Assembly (NCBI GenBank): GCA_012064415.1
Contig: SSNU01000135.1
Location: 124,001-188,000, forward strand
Source of the DNA: Gyrodactylus bullatarudis
Lineage: Eukaryota > Platyhelminthes > Monogenea > Gyrodactylidea > Gyrodactylidae
DNA length: 64,000 bases
Direction: 5' to 3'
Position 1 is the stretch's first letter. Each line of letters starts with the position of its first letter. This document shows positions 1-12,432 of the stretch, piece after piece. A program made the translations under genes and the position numbers. The notes below the pieces were generated by a model. It was not told the DNA's origin. It ran no database searches and saw only the letters and a list, made by a program, of their open reading frames with translations.

Positions 1-363
1 AGTTTAATTGAGCTTCTATCATATTTCCAAGTGTTCTGTAAGTTTTCCGAATTTTGAAAAGAAGAGCTTCCCGAATCAACTTTGAGAAATTAAAGATGGT
101 TTCTTTGTATGGTTTTTTTTGTTTATAACATGTAACCACAAATGATAATCAAATATAGAATCTGTACATTTAAAATACTGTGTTGTCTGGCAGAGTCACT
201 GATTAATTATTAAATTTATGTTATTTTAAAATTCAACATGAAAAACTTTTGTGTCCACTATAAAAAGATTATAAGCTACCGAGAGATTCAGGATTTTTCA
301 TCATTGATCACAACATTTGATTCATAAGACATCCATTCCTGATACAAGGAAATTACTGAGCAA
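1..363. other. Non-coding AT-rich sequence
   Basis: No open frame of note, no RNA gene and no clear repeat is visible before the family A foldback that begins near 364. Confidence 0.5.
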
Positions 364-988
364 TTTTACGAAGACTTCAATTTTTTCATCAAAAATTCGA
401 ATGTGTTAAAGACTTTTTGGAATCTTACTCATGTTGCACACTTTCACGATTTGAAGAAATAAATTCTTTTAATGAAAAATATGGTAATTTTTCAAATTTC
501 GATTTGGCGCCAGAATCCCATTTTTTCGAACTTTGAACTGAAAATTTTTATTGATTCCAAAGTGAGGGAATGATCAAAAGTTTATTTTCAGGATCACAAT
601 AAGACAAATATTGCCAACAAAATTTTCGAAAGATCAACTATTTATGAGTCATTTCGATTTGTCGACATTTCATTAATTTTCAAGTAGTGAAAATGATCAA
701 AAAATCGAAATTTCCCTCCCAAACGATATTAGAGTTAGGCTTTCTTGTCTTATTGTGATCTTGAAAATCAACCTCTGATCATTCTGTCACTTTGTAATCA
801 ATAAAGAATTTCAGATCAAAGTTCGAAAAAATGGGATTCTGGCGCCAAATCGAAATTTGAAAAATTACCATATTTTTCATTAAAAGAATTTATTTCTTCA
901 AATCGTGAAAGTGTGCAACATGAGTAAGATTCCAAAAAGTCTTTAACACATTCGAATTTTTGATGAAAAAATTGAAGTCTTCGTAAAA
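364..988. repeat. Family A foldback repeat (imperfect inverted arms)
   Basis: The left arm (about 364-612) is nearly the reverse complement of the right arm (about 741-988), with roughly 130 bp between them. Shared landmarks are a TTTGGCGCCA site, the phrase TTTTTTCGAACTTTGA and the phrase GACTTTTTGGAATCTTACTC. Diverged copies of one arm recur at 8188-8440 and 27700-27920, and related fragments at 1566-1790, 14996-15130, 28440-28620, 30170-30370, 54533-54600 and 57267-57434. It is a dispersed nonautonomous foldback element; no transposase is visible, so its class is unknown. Confidence 0.75.
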
Positions 989-1104
989 ATCATAGATTCA
1001 TATCAATTTATGTCTTTGGTATTCTTCTACAAAGGACATTATATATTGAAATACTACAGCCGTTCATCTTTTTCTTTCTCTGCCTGAAGAAAACATGGTC
1101 ACTC

Positions 1105-1190
1105 TTGATTGGTCAGGCAGCAAGCGAATAACGCTATAGATAAGCTCACTGAAGAACTACACTTGGTTTTGTGATGAAATCTTATTGATT
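1105..1190 (+). repeat. Family B repeat fragment
   Basis: The stretch containing GGTCAGGCAGCAAGCGAATA and the following GAAGAACTAC resembles 23845-23920 and the reverse complement of 27227-27260. It is a diverged end piece of the repeat whose fuller copies are at 6856-7064 and 27227-27470. Confidence 0.45.
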
Positions 1191-1565
1191 GATGAGTCAT
1201 TAATTTTATAAAAATTACCAGATTATCTATAGGCGAGAGTGCAATCAATGAATTCGTCCTCAAGTTCCAAAGAAGAAGAATGCACGAGAATAACCTTAGC
1301 CTAGAAAAGAGGTGGCGTCCACTAGTTAAAGATGAAAATTTAGCTGTACAGTATTGCCTTAAAACTTGAGGAATATGAAAATGAATTTCAGATTGGTTTT
1401 TCTATCATTACAAAAAATAGGATTGTCCTTACATCACGGTGGCTGTAGGGTTTATGACTTTTTGTTTTGAATAAGTTCAATTTTTCGATTTATCTAGAAC
1501 ATTGATTTTCATTTACCCCATTAAAGCGGAAGACGATTTTTCAAAACCCACATGTTGTTTTCTAA

Positions 1566-1790
1566 GAACACAATCACAGCTATTCTCAATGGATTTGGGA
1601 ATTCATGATTTTTACAAAAAACCTCATTTTTCCATCAAGGTATCAACATTTTTGAAAGGTTTTTTGGTAACTGATTCAATTTTGAGAAAAATTTTTATTT
1701 TGGATATTTTTTTGAGTTGAAAATCTTTTGTTGATTTCAAGGTCTAAGAGAAATCAAACGATATTTTTCAGAACAAGGCAATTAATTTTT
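1566..1790. repeat. Family A related fragment
   Basis: The segment with ACAGCTATTCTCAATGGATT followed by GATTTTTACAAAAA matches 54533-54600. Its later part (TGAGTTGAAAATCTTTTGTT) resembles the arm sequence at 30190-30225. It is a degenerate copy with no coding content. Confidence 0.4.
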
Positions 1791-4135
1791 TTACATTTTC
1801 CGGATGTCCTTCTGAATTACTACAATTATAATCTAAGATGAAATTAATTGAACAATTGGTGTAAAATTAAAGATTTTAAATAACAGTACAAACTGATAAG
1901 ATGCATCGCATATTCCGTGATAATATTTTGTGGGGAGAACTCAAAGTGAACCCTAATCTCATCCACTAAAAAGGTACTTGAGCATCACACTGTTCCGAAA
2001 CGTCTAGTTATCATTATTCCAACATGTATTTTAAAAAAGTATATGATAATTCACATGATAAATTACTGTATAATAAATTGACTTTCATCTTGTAATACCT
2101 TCATTTACTCTCATGACTACCTTATGTATACTTAGAAAAGAATTTCTATTTTTTATATTCTTCATCCACTCTTCTAGACATTTCTATAGATGATGTAGAA
2201 GAGACGAGAAACTGAGATAAATTCTGTCCTACTATAGTCCTAAAGCGTTGCAAACAATCTATAAAATTACAAAGAAATAATAATAGGCTGGTTAGTGGAA
2301 GAAGAGAGGATTATATAATACATTTCTAAAGAATATCATGAAAATTTATCACCAAAAAGGGTCTTGTGAAAGCAATAAACCATGTTGCTAATTCCCTGAG
2401 AAACTAGGCATCAGATGATTAAACAATACTTTATTTTTCGGACTAAATTTTCACTTTCTTAAACTTCAAGAGATCTTTGTTTACATCTTATGTTTAATCG
2501 ACAGAAGGATGGCATTATACCAAAGTAATTGATTGAAATATTAACCGTCATAAATTCAAGCTCAGAGATTTTTTTTTTCATAATAAATATCAATGAAATT
2601 TGTAGCTTTTTTCAGTAGTGGCTAGACCAAAAAGAAATGTTAGCCATTGGATTTTTCTCGTACCAACAGGAGAAACTCTTTAAATTTAGAATTCTCGACA
2701 TGACGATTTGAAATAAGTTGTCGACTGAAAAACAAATCAGTGTGTAAATATACAAGTAAGTTTGTTTGCATCGAAAAATATGCCAGCCTACAAGGGAAAA
2801 AAACATTTTGAAACTTTTTACAAAGACATTTCGTGTCCGTAAGAATATGATCCATCTTCCATCCGAAGATTACAAGATTGATATCCCCGTACAATGTATC
2901 GCCGTAGTACTTTTCTTTTCTTACACAGTTTTAGAGAAATATGTTCATGACAAGCTGAAGTTAACCTAATTACATAATTTCTAGCTATAAGGTATGAAAA
3001 AGCCATTAAATTTATTTCCCAAATGTGTTTCTTTGCTCAGCGTTTAGCTTAGGCGAATGAAGAAAAAGATGTTCAGGCTTTTGATTGATATTGATATTAT
3101 ACAATGGTGATCAATAATTATTATATTATAATATAATTAAATGAAAAAATATACGTCCGAATAACTGGAAATATTCATCAATTAAATTATCTTGAAATGT
3201 TTCTTAATTGATGAGCTGTTCTTGTTCATTGATACTCATTGATCCAAATTTTAAACCTTCTCTGCGTTTTACCTATATACCTAGCTCCAAATGATGCCAG
3301 GAATTTAGACTGACGATACCTGGTCAAAAAATTATTTTGTTAAAATTAAAAATGATATAAGGTTTAATTCCAAAAGTGACCCCGAAAATTCTATTGATGC
3401 CAAAGCTGCATATTCTTACTGTCTTAATTAAGATAAAATTCAAGATGGATAGCAGCAACTTATGGTAATAATAGAAATTTTCGCGGTCATTTTTGGAATT
3501 AACCCATGATATAATTTTCCCTTACTAAGATGTCATTCTAATCGAACTACACTTTTTAGTTAGTAATAAAAAGCAATCAAAAGAAAAAGTTGTACTTTTC
3601 CTTAATATTCATGAATATTTTAAAAAGTAGGGGTTTCCAAACTCTTCACTACGATTTGGTGTAATATAAAGTTTAGGCGTATAACACTGAAAACTCAAAT
3701 GCCTAGTACAATCATCAGAAAGTAATTAATTGTTGATTTTTTATTTATGGATAAGTGAATAGAAAAAATACTTAGTCTTTTGTACAGATAACCTTGTATA
3801 GAGGTAGACCAGTCGTATACCTGAAATAATAGCTGATATATAGTCTTTAGCATTGAAGAATAGTAATAGCTTATAACTAGGTATTTAGTTAATCCATCAT
3901 TTTATTATTTAATAGTCTAACATGATAATAAAAACAGGTTCAAACTATGGGAACTCTTTTTTTCCTTGAATGCTTCCCAAACTAAATAGACCAAATTTCG
4001 CAATAATATAGAAAACCTGGATAAAAAGTAGAAAATTATCTATTAGAAAATACTGTAGAATAGAAAATAAATATTGTAATTAGTCAGAATTGAAATAACC
4101 AATTAGTATTTGGCTAAATAGGCTTTTTTTCATAA

Positions 4136-5211
4136 CACGGGGGAAATAAAAAAATAAAATTTTAGATATATTGATAATTTTTTCAGGGTTTGTGCAGAAT
4201 TTTGCACAGATTCCAAAAATCTAATTTTTATGAAAATTTATCGAAAAAAATTAAAAATTTCCCAAAAAAACTGAAATTCGCAAAAATCCCAAATTAGATC
4301 ACATATTTCTTCAAATTACTTGTCTAAAACGCAATTAAACTAATTAGCTCATTGAAAAGAACGAAAAATTCTGCGTCTAAAGAGGTATATTTCAATATGA
4401 CGCGAAAAAATCTTATTTATAAAACCCGACGTTAAACTTGGAGTAGCTGTAAAAACTCACGAAAATTGTCATATTTTTCGGATTTAAAAGCTCGCTAGAG
4501 CTCATATTTTCCATAAATCTCAAAGTGTTAAGACTCTATCCTATGCAAAATTTTGTGCTCTTTCTAATGGTCATATTTTTATTTCGATATCTTGTGAAAT
4601 TCAAATAGATATGCACGGTTTAAGTCAATGGATCCATTCAAGAAATTGAATCAACCAATCAGAATCAAGCATAAAAATTCATTTATTTTCGAAACTATTG
4701 TATAAGGAATAGCTATGAATCTTGACCTTAAATTGACCAATCATATTAAGGATTTATCTTTTAGTCATAATTTAGAATCATTCTTATTGGTTTGTAACCT
4801 TCATAGGATAGAGTCTTAACACTTTGAGATTTATGGAAAATATGAGCTCTAGCGAGCTTTTAAATCCGAAAAATATGACAATTTTCGTGAGTTTTTACAG
4901 CTACTCCAAGTTTAACGTCGGGTTTTATAAATAAGATTTTTTCGCGTCATATTGAAATATACCTCTTTAGACGCAAAATTTTTCGTTCTTTTCAATGAGC
5001 TAATTAGTTTAATTGCGTTTTAGACAAGTAATTTGAAGAAATATGTGATCTAATTTGGGATTTTTGCGAATTTCAGTTTTTTTGGGAAATTTTTAATTTT
5101 TTCCGATAAATTTTCATAAAAATTAGATTTTTGGAATCTGTGCAAAATTCTGCACAAACCCTGAAAAAATTATCAATATATCTAAAATTTTATTTTTTTA
5201 TTTCCCCCGTG
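4136..5211. mobile_element. 1.08-kb palindromic transposon-like element
   Basis: Two 410-bp arms, 4136-4545 and 4802-5211, are almost perfect reverse complements around a 256-bp centre. The termini read CACGGGGGAAATAAAAA and its complement. The trinucleotide TAA stands immediately outside both ends (4133-4135 and 5212-5214), consistent with a 3-bp target-site duplication. There is no transposase frame. Termini starting CAC with a 3-bp duplication recall CACTA/EnSpm-type elements, and a 3-bp TAA also fits PIF/Harbinger; I cannot decide between them. The high arm identity suggests recent insertion or arm homogenisation. Confidence 0.8.
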
Positions 5212-6855
5212 TAATTGACAAAATGATAGAATTTCCGTTTAAAAGATGACTTCAAAATCCTACAGTCGGAACTGAAACTCAATGGCCATCCCAGTCCGAT
5301 GAAATTAGAGTGTTTAAATCGCTTTCACTTGTAAAGGACCAATGGTACCATTAACTACATGCAATTCTTTGGTGATTCCTTCTATGGATCATGTCTCAAC
5401 CAAATAAATCCTGTCTTAGACATCATCTTTAGAATCATCTCAAGTAACTGAATGAAAACTCACCGTTTTCATTTCATCGATGTTAAAACGCCCTTAGTCT
5501 CTTTGTCATTCAGAAAAATTACTGCAAAACAAGAGGGGATAAATGTTCTATAGATTACCCAAAAGATCTAACAGCTTCTCCAAACTTTTGATCAAAATTA
5601 CAAAGGCAATTATTTACTTATGTATTTAGTTAGTTACTTGTCATGCCAACAAGAAGAATAAAAACTCCAAAAGTGACGAAGAAGATGTAGTAGTAAAGAA
5701 AGACAGTAAACAATTATTAATAGTTAACATTGGGATGTACCATACAAAATGTATAAACACACAAAAAAATGTTTCAATTTGTATCGACAACAGGACTTGA
5801 GAGAGTCATGTAAACTAGGCTCCTATACAATGTATAGTATACATCCATGCATGAGGTTGATGATGCCAAGAAAAATTCATCCCATTAGCTATACTATACT
5901 TTCACTACAGAATGAGGAGAATACAATCTATATCTGTAATTGTAATTCATGGAGATAAAATGAAAGACAATAAGAGGAGATCTTTCACTTTGGCATTTGT
6001 CCACTGTATTTTCTCAATCAATGTGAGGCCTAGCTATGGCTTCTCTAACACATTCATTAACCCAAGTAAGTAGATTGAAGATCATTAATAAGATTTCTTT
6101 GAAAATCATTTGTAATCTGTTGAAGCCTTAGTTACTTCTCTGATTACTCTTTTTCTTTTCTTGAAGTTCTATAAGCAATTTTAATCCCAAGTCAAACCCT
6201 TAAAGTTCAAGAGAAGTTTTTTTCATGAATCGAATTCAATCTTTTATTTTTCATTTGGTTTGTGAATACCCTGATTACAAATCTACTGTTATTTTAACGC
6301 AATTACTTTTTAAGTTTAGGAGATATCGATCGAAAATTAGGCCTTTTTTTAATTCGATAATTAGCTATCTTTGAAGGCGAATACATATTTGATAATTACT
6401 CAATAAACATATTATTCATGATCTAAAAAAATTAGTTTTTTTGCAAAAATCAATTTTCTTTGAATTAGTATAGATTACCTAGTTGGATTTCCTATCGAAT
6501 ATGTGGTAAATTGCATTGCATTGTAGCAATCAAGGCTTAAGAAAACAAGTATTTATCAATTCAATTAATGGTTGTGAAAATAAGTAATTGTAAGTACTTA
6601 GTAATGCTCGATTCTGATTGGCTAATTCAATAATTCTTGAATGACTATTAGTCATTGACTAATTCTTCTTACAATGATTCGTTAACCTTATGTCTCCAAA
6701 ATATGGGAAGAAAAAGAAGTCTGGTCTCATTCTGAGGAGTTGGAAGGGAAAAAGGGCCAAACGCAACAGGAATTTCTACTAATGGTCAGACCTCAATATG
6801 CTAAGTGATTACAATAAATTTCATACAGGATGCTTCTGGGAAACCAAATAGAAAT
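5212..6855. other. Intergenic, no gene seen
   Basis: Short frames only. A 65-bp piece at 5492-5556 recurs at 55927-55999. Nothing else in this stretch is recognisable. Confidence 0.45.
5492..5556 (+). repeat. Short dispersed repeat shared with 55927-55999
   Basis: Both loci contain TAGTCTCTTTNTCATT, then AAATTACTGCA, then GGGGNTAAATGTTCTATA in the same order and spacing. It is a fragment of an interspersed repeat of unknown class. Confidence 0.5.
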
Positions 6856-7064
6856 ATTGGTCTATCTGTAGAAAAAGAAAGGGGAGAGAAAGGTGTAGTA
6901 TTTCTTAAAGAATAAGGATTATAAAAATTATAGTGATTGTTATAATAATCAGAATTATTAGAGTAATAACTCTGATAATATAATTCATCATTTGAAAGAA
7001 AATTAAAATTAAGATTAGAATAAAAATCATTTAGATTACCCTGATAAATATAGTTAGGACTCAC
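6856..7064 (-). repeat. Family B repeat with Tyr/Asn-rich open frame
   Basis: On the minus strand this segment stays open and encodes a Tyr/Asn/Ser-rich peptide containing YQGNLNDFYSNLNFNF, NNSDYYNNHYN and PFSPLSFSTDRPI. A second copy at 27470-27227 (minus) encodes a matching peptide (YQGNLNVFYSNLDFNF, KNSDYYNDHYNP, FFSPLSFSTDRPI). A third piece at 27560-27662 (plus) shows SNLDFNFPSSDELYY. Differences between copies keep the frame and the residue character, so this is probably a remnant of a transposon protein. I do not recognise the protein family. Confidence 0.6.
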
Positions 7065-8187
7065 TAATTGATAAAGCATTATCAATCAATTAATTGTTAC
7101 CAGATACACTTGTAATTGTTCAAGACAATGCAATAGCGTCCCTAGTGGTAAACAAAGTATTTTTGGGACTTTCAGGGTCAAGTAATTTCAAATTGTCTAG
7201 AAAGTTTAAAGTGATATATGAACCATTGTCTGAATGTAAAACCAGGTGATATCAAATACTTAGAATCCAATTTAATTGAATACTTCAAGTTGAATAAAGC
7301 CTGTTAGTCCGGCATGATAAAATCTTGAGATAAGTATGGAGTTTAATCTCAAATCAAGAGTGACATATCCAAAGGGAATTCATATCATTATTAATGTTAT
7401 CTAAGAGACCTGGTAATCTATCTTCATGTACAATTCATATTCCCCTACCTGTTTCAAGATCAAAACTCTCTCAATCAATCATGAATTGGAGGCAATCACA
7501 CACAGCAAATAACATTCAGACTTCTTCTGTATATAATTCAATGTTCAATGTTCATAATTTGAATATTCTGCCATGGTACACTCTTTCAGTACGGGTGAAT
7601 GAGGTGAATTGATCAGATTTTAATGAAATAATGATAGTTTACAAAAGAGGGGATCTATATACACAATGAACTGTAAAGCAACAAGCTGGCACAAGAAAAG
7701 AAAAAAAGTAATATACAAGAGACCCATACTTTTTTCCTCTCCCAGATTACACTGTTTGCGTGTAAGTAAGAAAAATATGATTGGCGACTCTGTAAACAAA
7801 ATTCAGGAAAAAGTAGAAGTAGAGAGAAGAATCATGTATGGATAAATTCATGTTTCCCTGGCCTCTTTCCCTTCCTTACCAACTCTATCTGGATAAATGT
7901 CACAGATAAAGAAAGGGAAACATTAAAAAACATATTTACAATAACATCTAAACGTGGAATTGTGCATAATATGGCTTTGATTGGAAAAAAATATATAATT
8001 TTAGAAAAACAGAGTCTTCAAACAATAAAATACATGCAGTCCATGTTACAAATGGAGGCTTAGAGAATGATAATTCAAAGTACAATCAAGTAGAAATACG
8101 CTAGTTTTAATTGAGTTTACTGGTTATTAGAAAAGGAACACTTTTCTAAGAAAATTGGTGGATCTTTCGAAAATTTGTTGGCGATAT
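7065..8187. other. Intergenic, no gene seen
   Basis: A 72-codon frame near 7394-7612 has no recognisable motif and no conserved counterpart in the window. I see no other signal. Confidence 0.45.
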
Positions 8188-8440
8188 TTGGCTTTCTTGT
8201 CTTATTGGGATTTTAGTAACATTGTCTGTCCCTTTGAAATCAATAAAAATTTTCAGATCAAAGTTCGAAAAAATGGGATTTTGGCGCCAAATTGAAATTT
8301 GAAAAATGACCATATGTTTCATAGAAAAGTTTTTTACTCAGAATTATTTTTCTTTAAATCGTGAAAGTGTGCAACATGAGTAAGATTCCAAAAAGTCAAA
8401 TTTTTGATGAAAAACTCGAGGTTTTCGTAAAAATCATAGG
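8188..8440. repeat. Family A arm copy
   Basis: This reproduces the right arm of the 364-988 foldback: GGCTTTCTTGTCTTATTG, then AAAGTTCGAAAAAATGGGAT, TTGGCGCCAAAT, and GTGTGCAACATGAGTAAGAT, ending with a CGTAAAAATCATAG motif. Only one arm is present. Confidence 0.7.
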
Positions 8441-9984
8441 TTCCCAACTTCAAAAGAACCAACTTTATTTTATGCCTCAAATAGATTCTCTATGCTCCGT
8501 AATTGCCGTATTCGAAGACTAAATTTTAAAATATTGATGTTCTGATATGCCATTTCCTAAAATCTTTAATTTTTCCAAAATTGACTGGATTTTTTATTAA
8601 TTAGACGTGAAAATCTGATTGAAAAAAAGATCGTAGCTTGTCCAATAATTAAAAATTTATCATTTCAAATTCATTGGAGAATGATGGCGCGAGTTTGAAT
8701 ATTTGCCATCTTTAATTGAAATTATGCATATCTAAATATAATTAAAAACATTAAGGTTCAATAGGAAATTTTTCTTCTTCTCTTATTTCCTATCAAATAG
8801 ACGCATAAATTCGAAAAGCTAAAAATTTTGTATTACCCTGCTGGTTTTATATTGCATGTTAAGACCTCTTCGTAACTCATCGCATAACCTTTTCAAAATC
8901 ATAATATTCAAAGCTAAGGCCAGTTAAAATGAAGATAAGAATTTTTACAGAATTCTCATCATGTTTTCATCAAGAAATCGAATTTTATCAAGATGTTTTA
9001 GAATCTAGATCACGAGGCCCACTTTTGCCATATGAAGAAAAAAATAATTATGAAGTAAATTATGCTATAATTAAAATTTCGAGTTAGTGCCAAATTCCCA
9101 TTTCGAGCGATCAAAAGTTGATTTTAATTCAATAAATTCAATTTGATCCCCTGATTGTGTCAGGGTTTCATGAGATGTGATTGTCGGACTATTCGAGTAA
9201 CAGAATCACTTTGATTGTTAATAGCACTGTGTCAAAAAAAATTTCAAAAAAGTAATTGGGTAAGACCCATGTGTTTTTGATCCAAAATTTCACGCTGATT
9301 CTAAATCCGGTCTTAGAATTAGAAAATTGGGTTTAGCTTGGGAGATATTGGCAAAAATTGAAAAATGAGAATTTTGGGAAAATTGAGAGAAGTTTTTCAA
9401 TCAAAAAAATTGTAGAAGCAATTATACCTAATTATAATTAGGCTCATTATGTAGAGCAATTAATTCTGCGTCGATTGGTATATAGATGTCGCGTCTACTC
9501 AGAACTGGCGAAAACTTTGAATAAGAACTTTCAAGGGTAGAAAAAATCATCAAAAATATCCACTAATATTTAATTTGAAACAAACTCACAGCTTAAAAAA
9601 ATGAAATTCCGTAGTTTTCTTCACAATTTTAAATTGAAATCTTTTGTTCTTTCGATTGAGCATACTTTCAAGAAAATTGGATTTCATTTTTTGGATCAAA
9701 TTGATCAGTTTTTACGTCCTGTTTTTCAATGTGGTTATTTTTTTGGACAGAAATATATGATGCCGATTTCAGAAGATTTTCAATTAGTGATAAATGCCTA
9801 TTTCAGTAATACTTTTCCATTCAACCGTAATTTTATTCCAACAAAAGCTTGTATCTCCTGTTATTCGAAAGTTCAGAATCCTCGTAATAACTCTGCCAAG
9901 AATAAGATCAAGGAATGTTAATCAAGGAATCTGAATACCGAATTAACAGGTTTCCAGAATCACTGTAACATATACTATTCTGTT
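8441..9984. other. Intergenic; one 106-codon frame of doubtful status
   Basis: The frame at 9601-9921 (plus) begins with ATG and encodes a basic, Phe-rich peptide with three cysteines near its C terminus. It has no relative in the window and no recognisable domain. It could be a degraded transposon fragment or chance. Nothing else stands out. Confidence 0.3.
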
Positions 9985-10055
9985 ATTATTTGAATCAAAT
10001 ATACTCTCGTTGTTCTCTAACCTTCCATATGAGTTTAGAATCTAACAATAATAAG
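9985..10055 (+). repeat. Penelope-like terminal repeat fragment
   Basis: The order AAATATACTCTCGTTGTTCT, CTAACCTTCCATATGAGTTT, AGAATCTAAC matches the outer end of the inverted repeat at 13374-13423. The ribozyme-like core is missing. The hAT-like element starts 15 bp further on. Confidence 0.6.
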
Positions 10056-10061
10056 TTATTA

Positions 10062-10069
10062 CTAATAAC
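10062..10069 (+). repeat. Left 8-bp target-site duplication (CTAATAAC)
   Basis: An identical octamer lies at 10658-10665, directly outside the right terminus of the element at 10070-10657. Confidence 0.85.
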
Positions 10070-10657
10070 CAGGGCATCCAAAAATATGCCAATTTTTTTG
10101 GAATATATTCCCTAAAATATTCTACATAAATATGCTTTTTATATGCCAAAAAATCTGTGAAAATGCTAGAAATAATTTCTTATTTTAAAATTTCAATCAG
10201 TATTCTTAGCATAAATTTCTATATCTGGGCAAAATTTGTTAACAAGCTTATCACTTGTGTTGATTTTTAGATCATCTTTAAATATGCTTAGAAACTTAAC
10301 AGAAGACATCATAAAACTTTCACTTAAAATATAAGATTTCAAACTTTAGTTTTTATTTTGAGACTATTCACTAGAAAGTGACGAATGAAAAGCTCTTATT
10401 TCTTATTGGATGATCCTAAAACTCATTTAAAGTAAAAAACTCTATAGACAATCCTTGATTATCTGAACTATCTATTGGAAACAAAATTAAATATTAGTTA
10501 CTATACACAAAATGAGAGAAGGCTTGTGTTTTTCATTCAGTTAGTCTGATTAAATTCATGTTGACATCAAAATATTCTAAAAATATTCTTTATTCACTAA
10601 GGCTGAAAATAATCAAAAATATTCCAAATATGCTAAAGCATAATTTTGGATGCCCTG
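10070..10657. mobile_element. hAT-like nonautonomous DNA transposon
   Basis: The 588-bp element starts CAGGGCATCCAAAA and ends with the exact complement TTTTGGATGCCCTG. It is flanked by perfect 8-bp direct repeats CTAATAAC. An 8-bp duplication with CAGGG termini is the hallmark of the hAT superfamily. The interior is AT-rich with recurrent ATATGC motifs and has no transposase frame, so it would depend on an enzyme supplied elsewhere. The perfect duplication implies fairly recent insertion. Confidence 0.85.
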
Positions 10658-12224
10658 CTAATAACCTATGGACTGATTATCTGCCTGAAATGAACTTAAG
10701 GTAAAGTTGAATAATCATTTTGATGTTTTATTGATAAGGAACGACAAGATAGAGGCACAGACGAGATAGTTAAAGCCATGTTTATTTATCTGTCTAAATA
10801 ATAATATATTCGATAAATGCCTCTTGACATTAAACAATGTCATGTACTTTAGGAAAGGGGAAAACAAAACAATTGACACTACCAAAGAAGAAAATAGTAT
10901 TAATACAAGGGAAAAATTTTTTGTTGAATAAACTGATGTAGGAATCTGATATCTTTAATTACTATCTACTTTTTCATTACAGACAAAATAGACTAGCCCT
11001 TTCTTCAGAGGATGAAAGACCATCCAATGAGTTATCTGAGTTCTTTTCAGTTTTTTCTGAATCAATTCTCAATGATTTTACAAAGGTCTCGAATTTTTTA
11101 AGTGTTATTGCTAAGATTGAAAATTTCCTATGGTTCAAGAATACGCTACTAATGAATATGGCTTACTTTTTATCTCAGGCTGATCACATATTTGAATTCT
11201 ACGGGTATGGTTACTTTCTTTTTTACCTATTCAATTCTTTAAAGAACCGTCAATTTAAACTAACTTGTATCAGATTAAGTATTTCGCAATCTGAAAAAAG
11301 AGTAATTTCTGAAAGTCTTCTCTTTCCGTTTAAAATTTACCAATCGTATCATTGTCTAAAGCATCAATAGTTAATAACAACATCCCTATGATTCATCAGT
11401 TTGGATTTATCTGAGTATATGTTTCATCAGATATCCGATGATGTTGATACCTTATTCAAGCAATTATAAGAAGCGATACTCGGCTACAGTATTCTTAAAC
11501 CTACTTATTAGTATATACTTTTTCAATTCCTTGAACCATATTAAACATGTCTTAAGAATTAATTAACTTGGCAATCGAAATAGCTTAAATGTATTGTAGA
11601 TTAGAAAAGAAATCTTTGTATTCAGGTTTGCACAATCCGTGAGAGTTTCCTGGGCAGACACAAGAAATCCCCTCTTTTTTTCAGACAAATGTCATCCAAA
11701 AAAAATTTAGATTCAAGTATTTCCCTTTTATCACAGAAGAAATTTTTGATAAGTTTCAATAGTGTTTTCATATTATAAAAGACTGTAAATTCCTTTTTAT
11801 TTAGTTGATTTTCCATCTTACCCCGAGTGTTGTGTTAATGACAGTGGATAAGTCATACACGTAGAATTTATTTCTTTTAGTTGTGATGCATGTTATCAAT
11901 CTATATCATATGGTTTATCCATTGGGTATTTATTTGAAGAAAAAAGCAAAAGATGGAATGACTAACTTTTCGAGAGTGTACAATACATGACAAAGGAATA
12001 ATAATAATTTATAACCCAAGGTTTTATTGAATTCAGGGTTAGCAAAAGGGAGAAATTCAGAGTTATTCCCCTCTCTCTAATTTCTGGTGAAGGAAAAAAC
12101 CGAGTCCTTGGGTCTTGACATTTAATATTCTTGATGAGGAAGGTTGGCTGTTGTCATCAAAATTTAGTTCAAGGTTCTGTCTCTAAATTTGTATTTATGA
12201 TAAAACTGGTTTGAAACTCAATCT
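10658..12224. other. Intergenic, no gene seen
   Basis: It begins with the right copy of the 8-bp duplication (10658-10665). Frames of 60-70 codons near 11152-11370 (plus) and 11622-11816 (minus) show no domain and are not supported. No repeat was matched here. Confidence 0.4.
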
Positions 12225-12314
12225 ATACCTTTTGCAGTTCGTTAAGGAAGATATGAAATTCAATAAGGAATTTGTGAAATTCTTTAAGAAACTCATGAAA
12301 TTCATTAAGGAATA
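12225..12314 (+). repeat. Family C repeat, left half (split by Penelope-like insertion)
   Basis: The sequence from TACCTTTTGCAGTTCGTTAA onward matches the reverse complement of 14216-14120 and contains recurrent GAAATTCATTAAGGA units. The matching right half resumes at 13430. The 12-mer CATTAAGGAATA ends this half (12303-12314) and begins the right half (13430-13441), as expected for a target-site duplication. Confidence 0.65.
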
Positions 12315-12392
12315 TTTACGAACTTCATCAAGAATATTTGAGTTAGGTTCTAAACTCATTTGGAAGGTTTAGAGAACAACAAGTGTATATTT

Positions 12393-12432
12393 GAGTGATA
12401 AACGTTATATTTCGCCGGGTCTCTTCAGACTC
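12393..12432 (-). ncRNA. Hammerhead-ribozyme-like motif (left arm)
   Basis: This is the mirror image of 13334-13373. Read on the minus strand: GAGT, CTGAAGAG, a six-base insert, CGAAA, a short AT hairpin ending TATC, then ACTC. The core fits CUGANGA...GAAA with helix I GAGU/ACUC and a weak 3-bp helix III. Helix II is very short, so activity is uncertain. Confidence 0.5.

Larger units (their letters stand above)
989..4135. other. Intergenic, AT-rich, no gene seen
   Basis: Only short frames occur here, with stops and no recognisable domain. Two repeat fragments lie inside: a family B piece near 1105-1190 and a family A piece near 1566-1790. The rest shows nothing I can name. Confidence 0.5.

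Noticed and set aside
9601..9921. 106-codon frame with ATG start and clustered cysteines
   Set aside because: No domain, no paralogue and no splice partner could be seen. It is too weak to call a gene.
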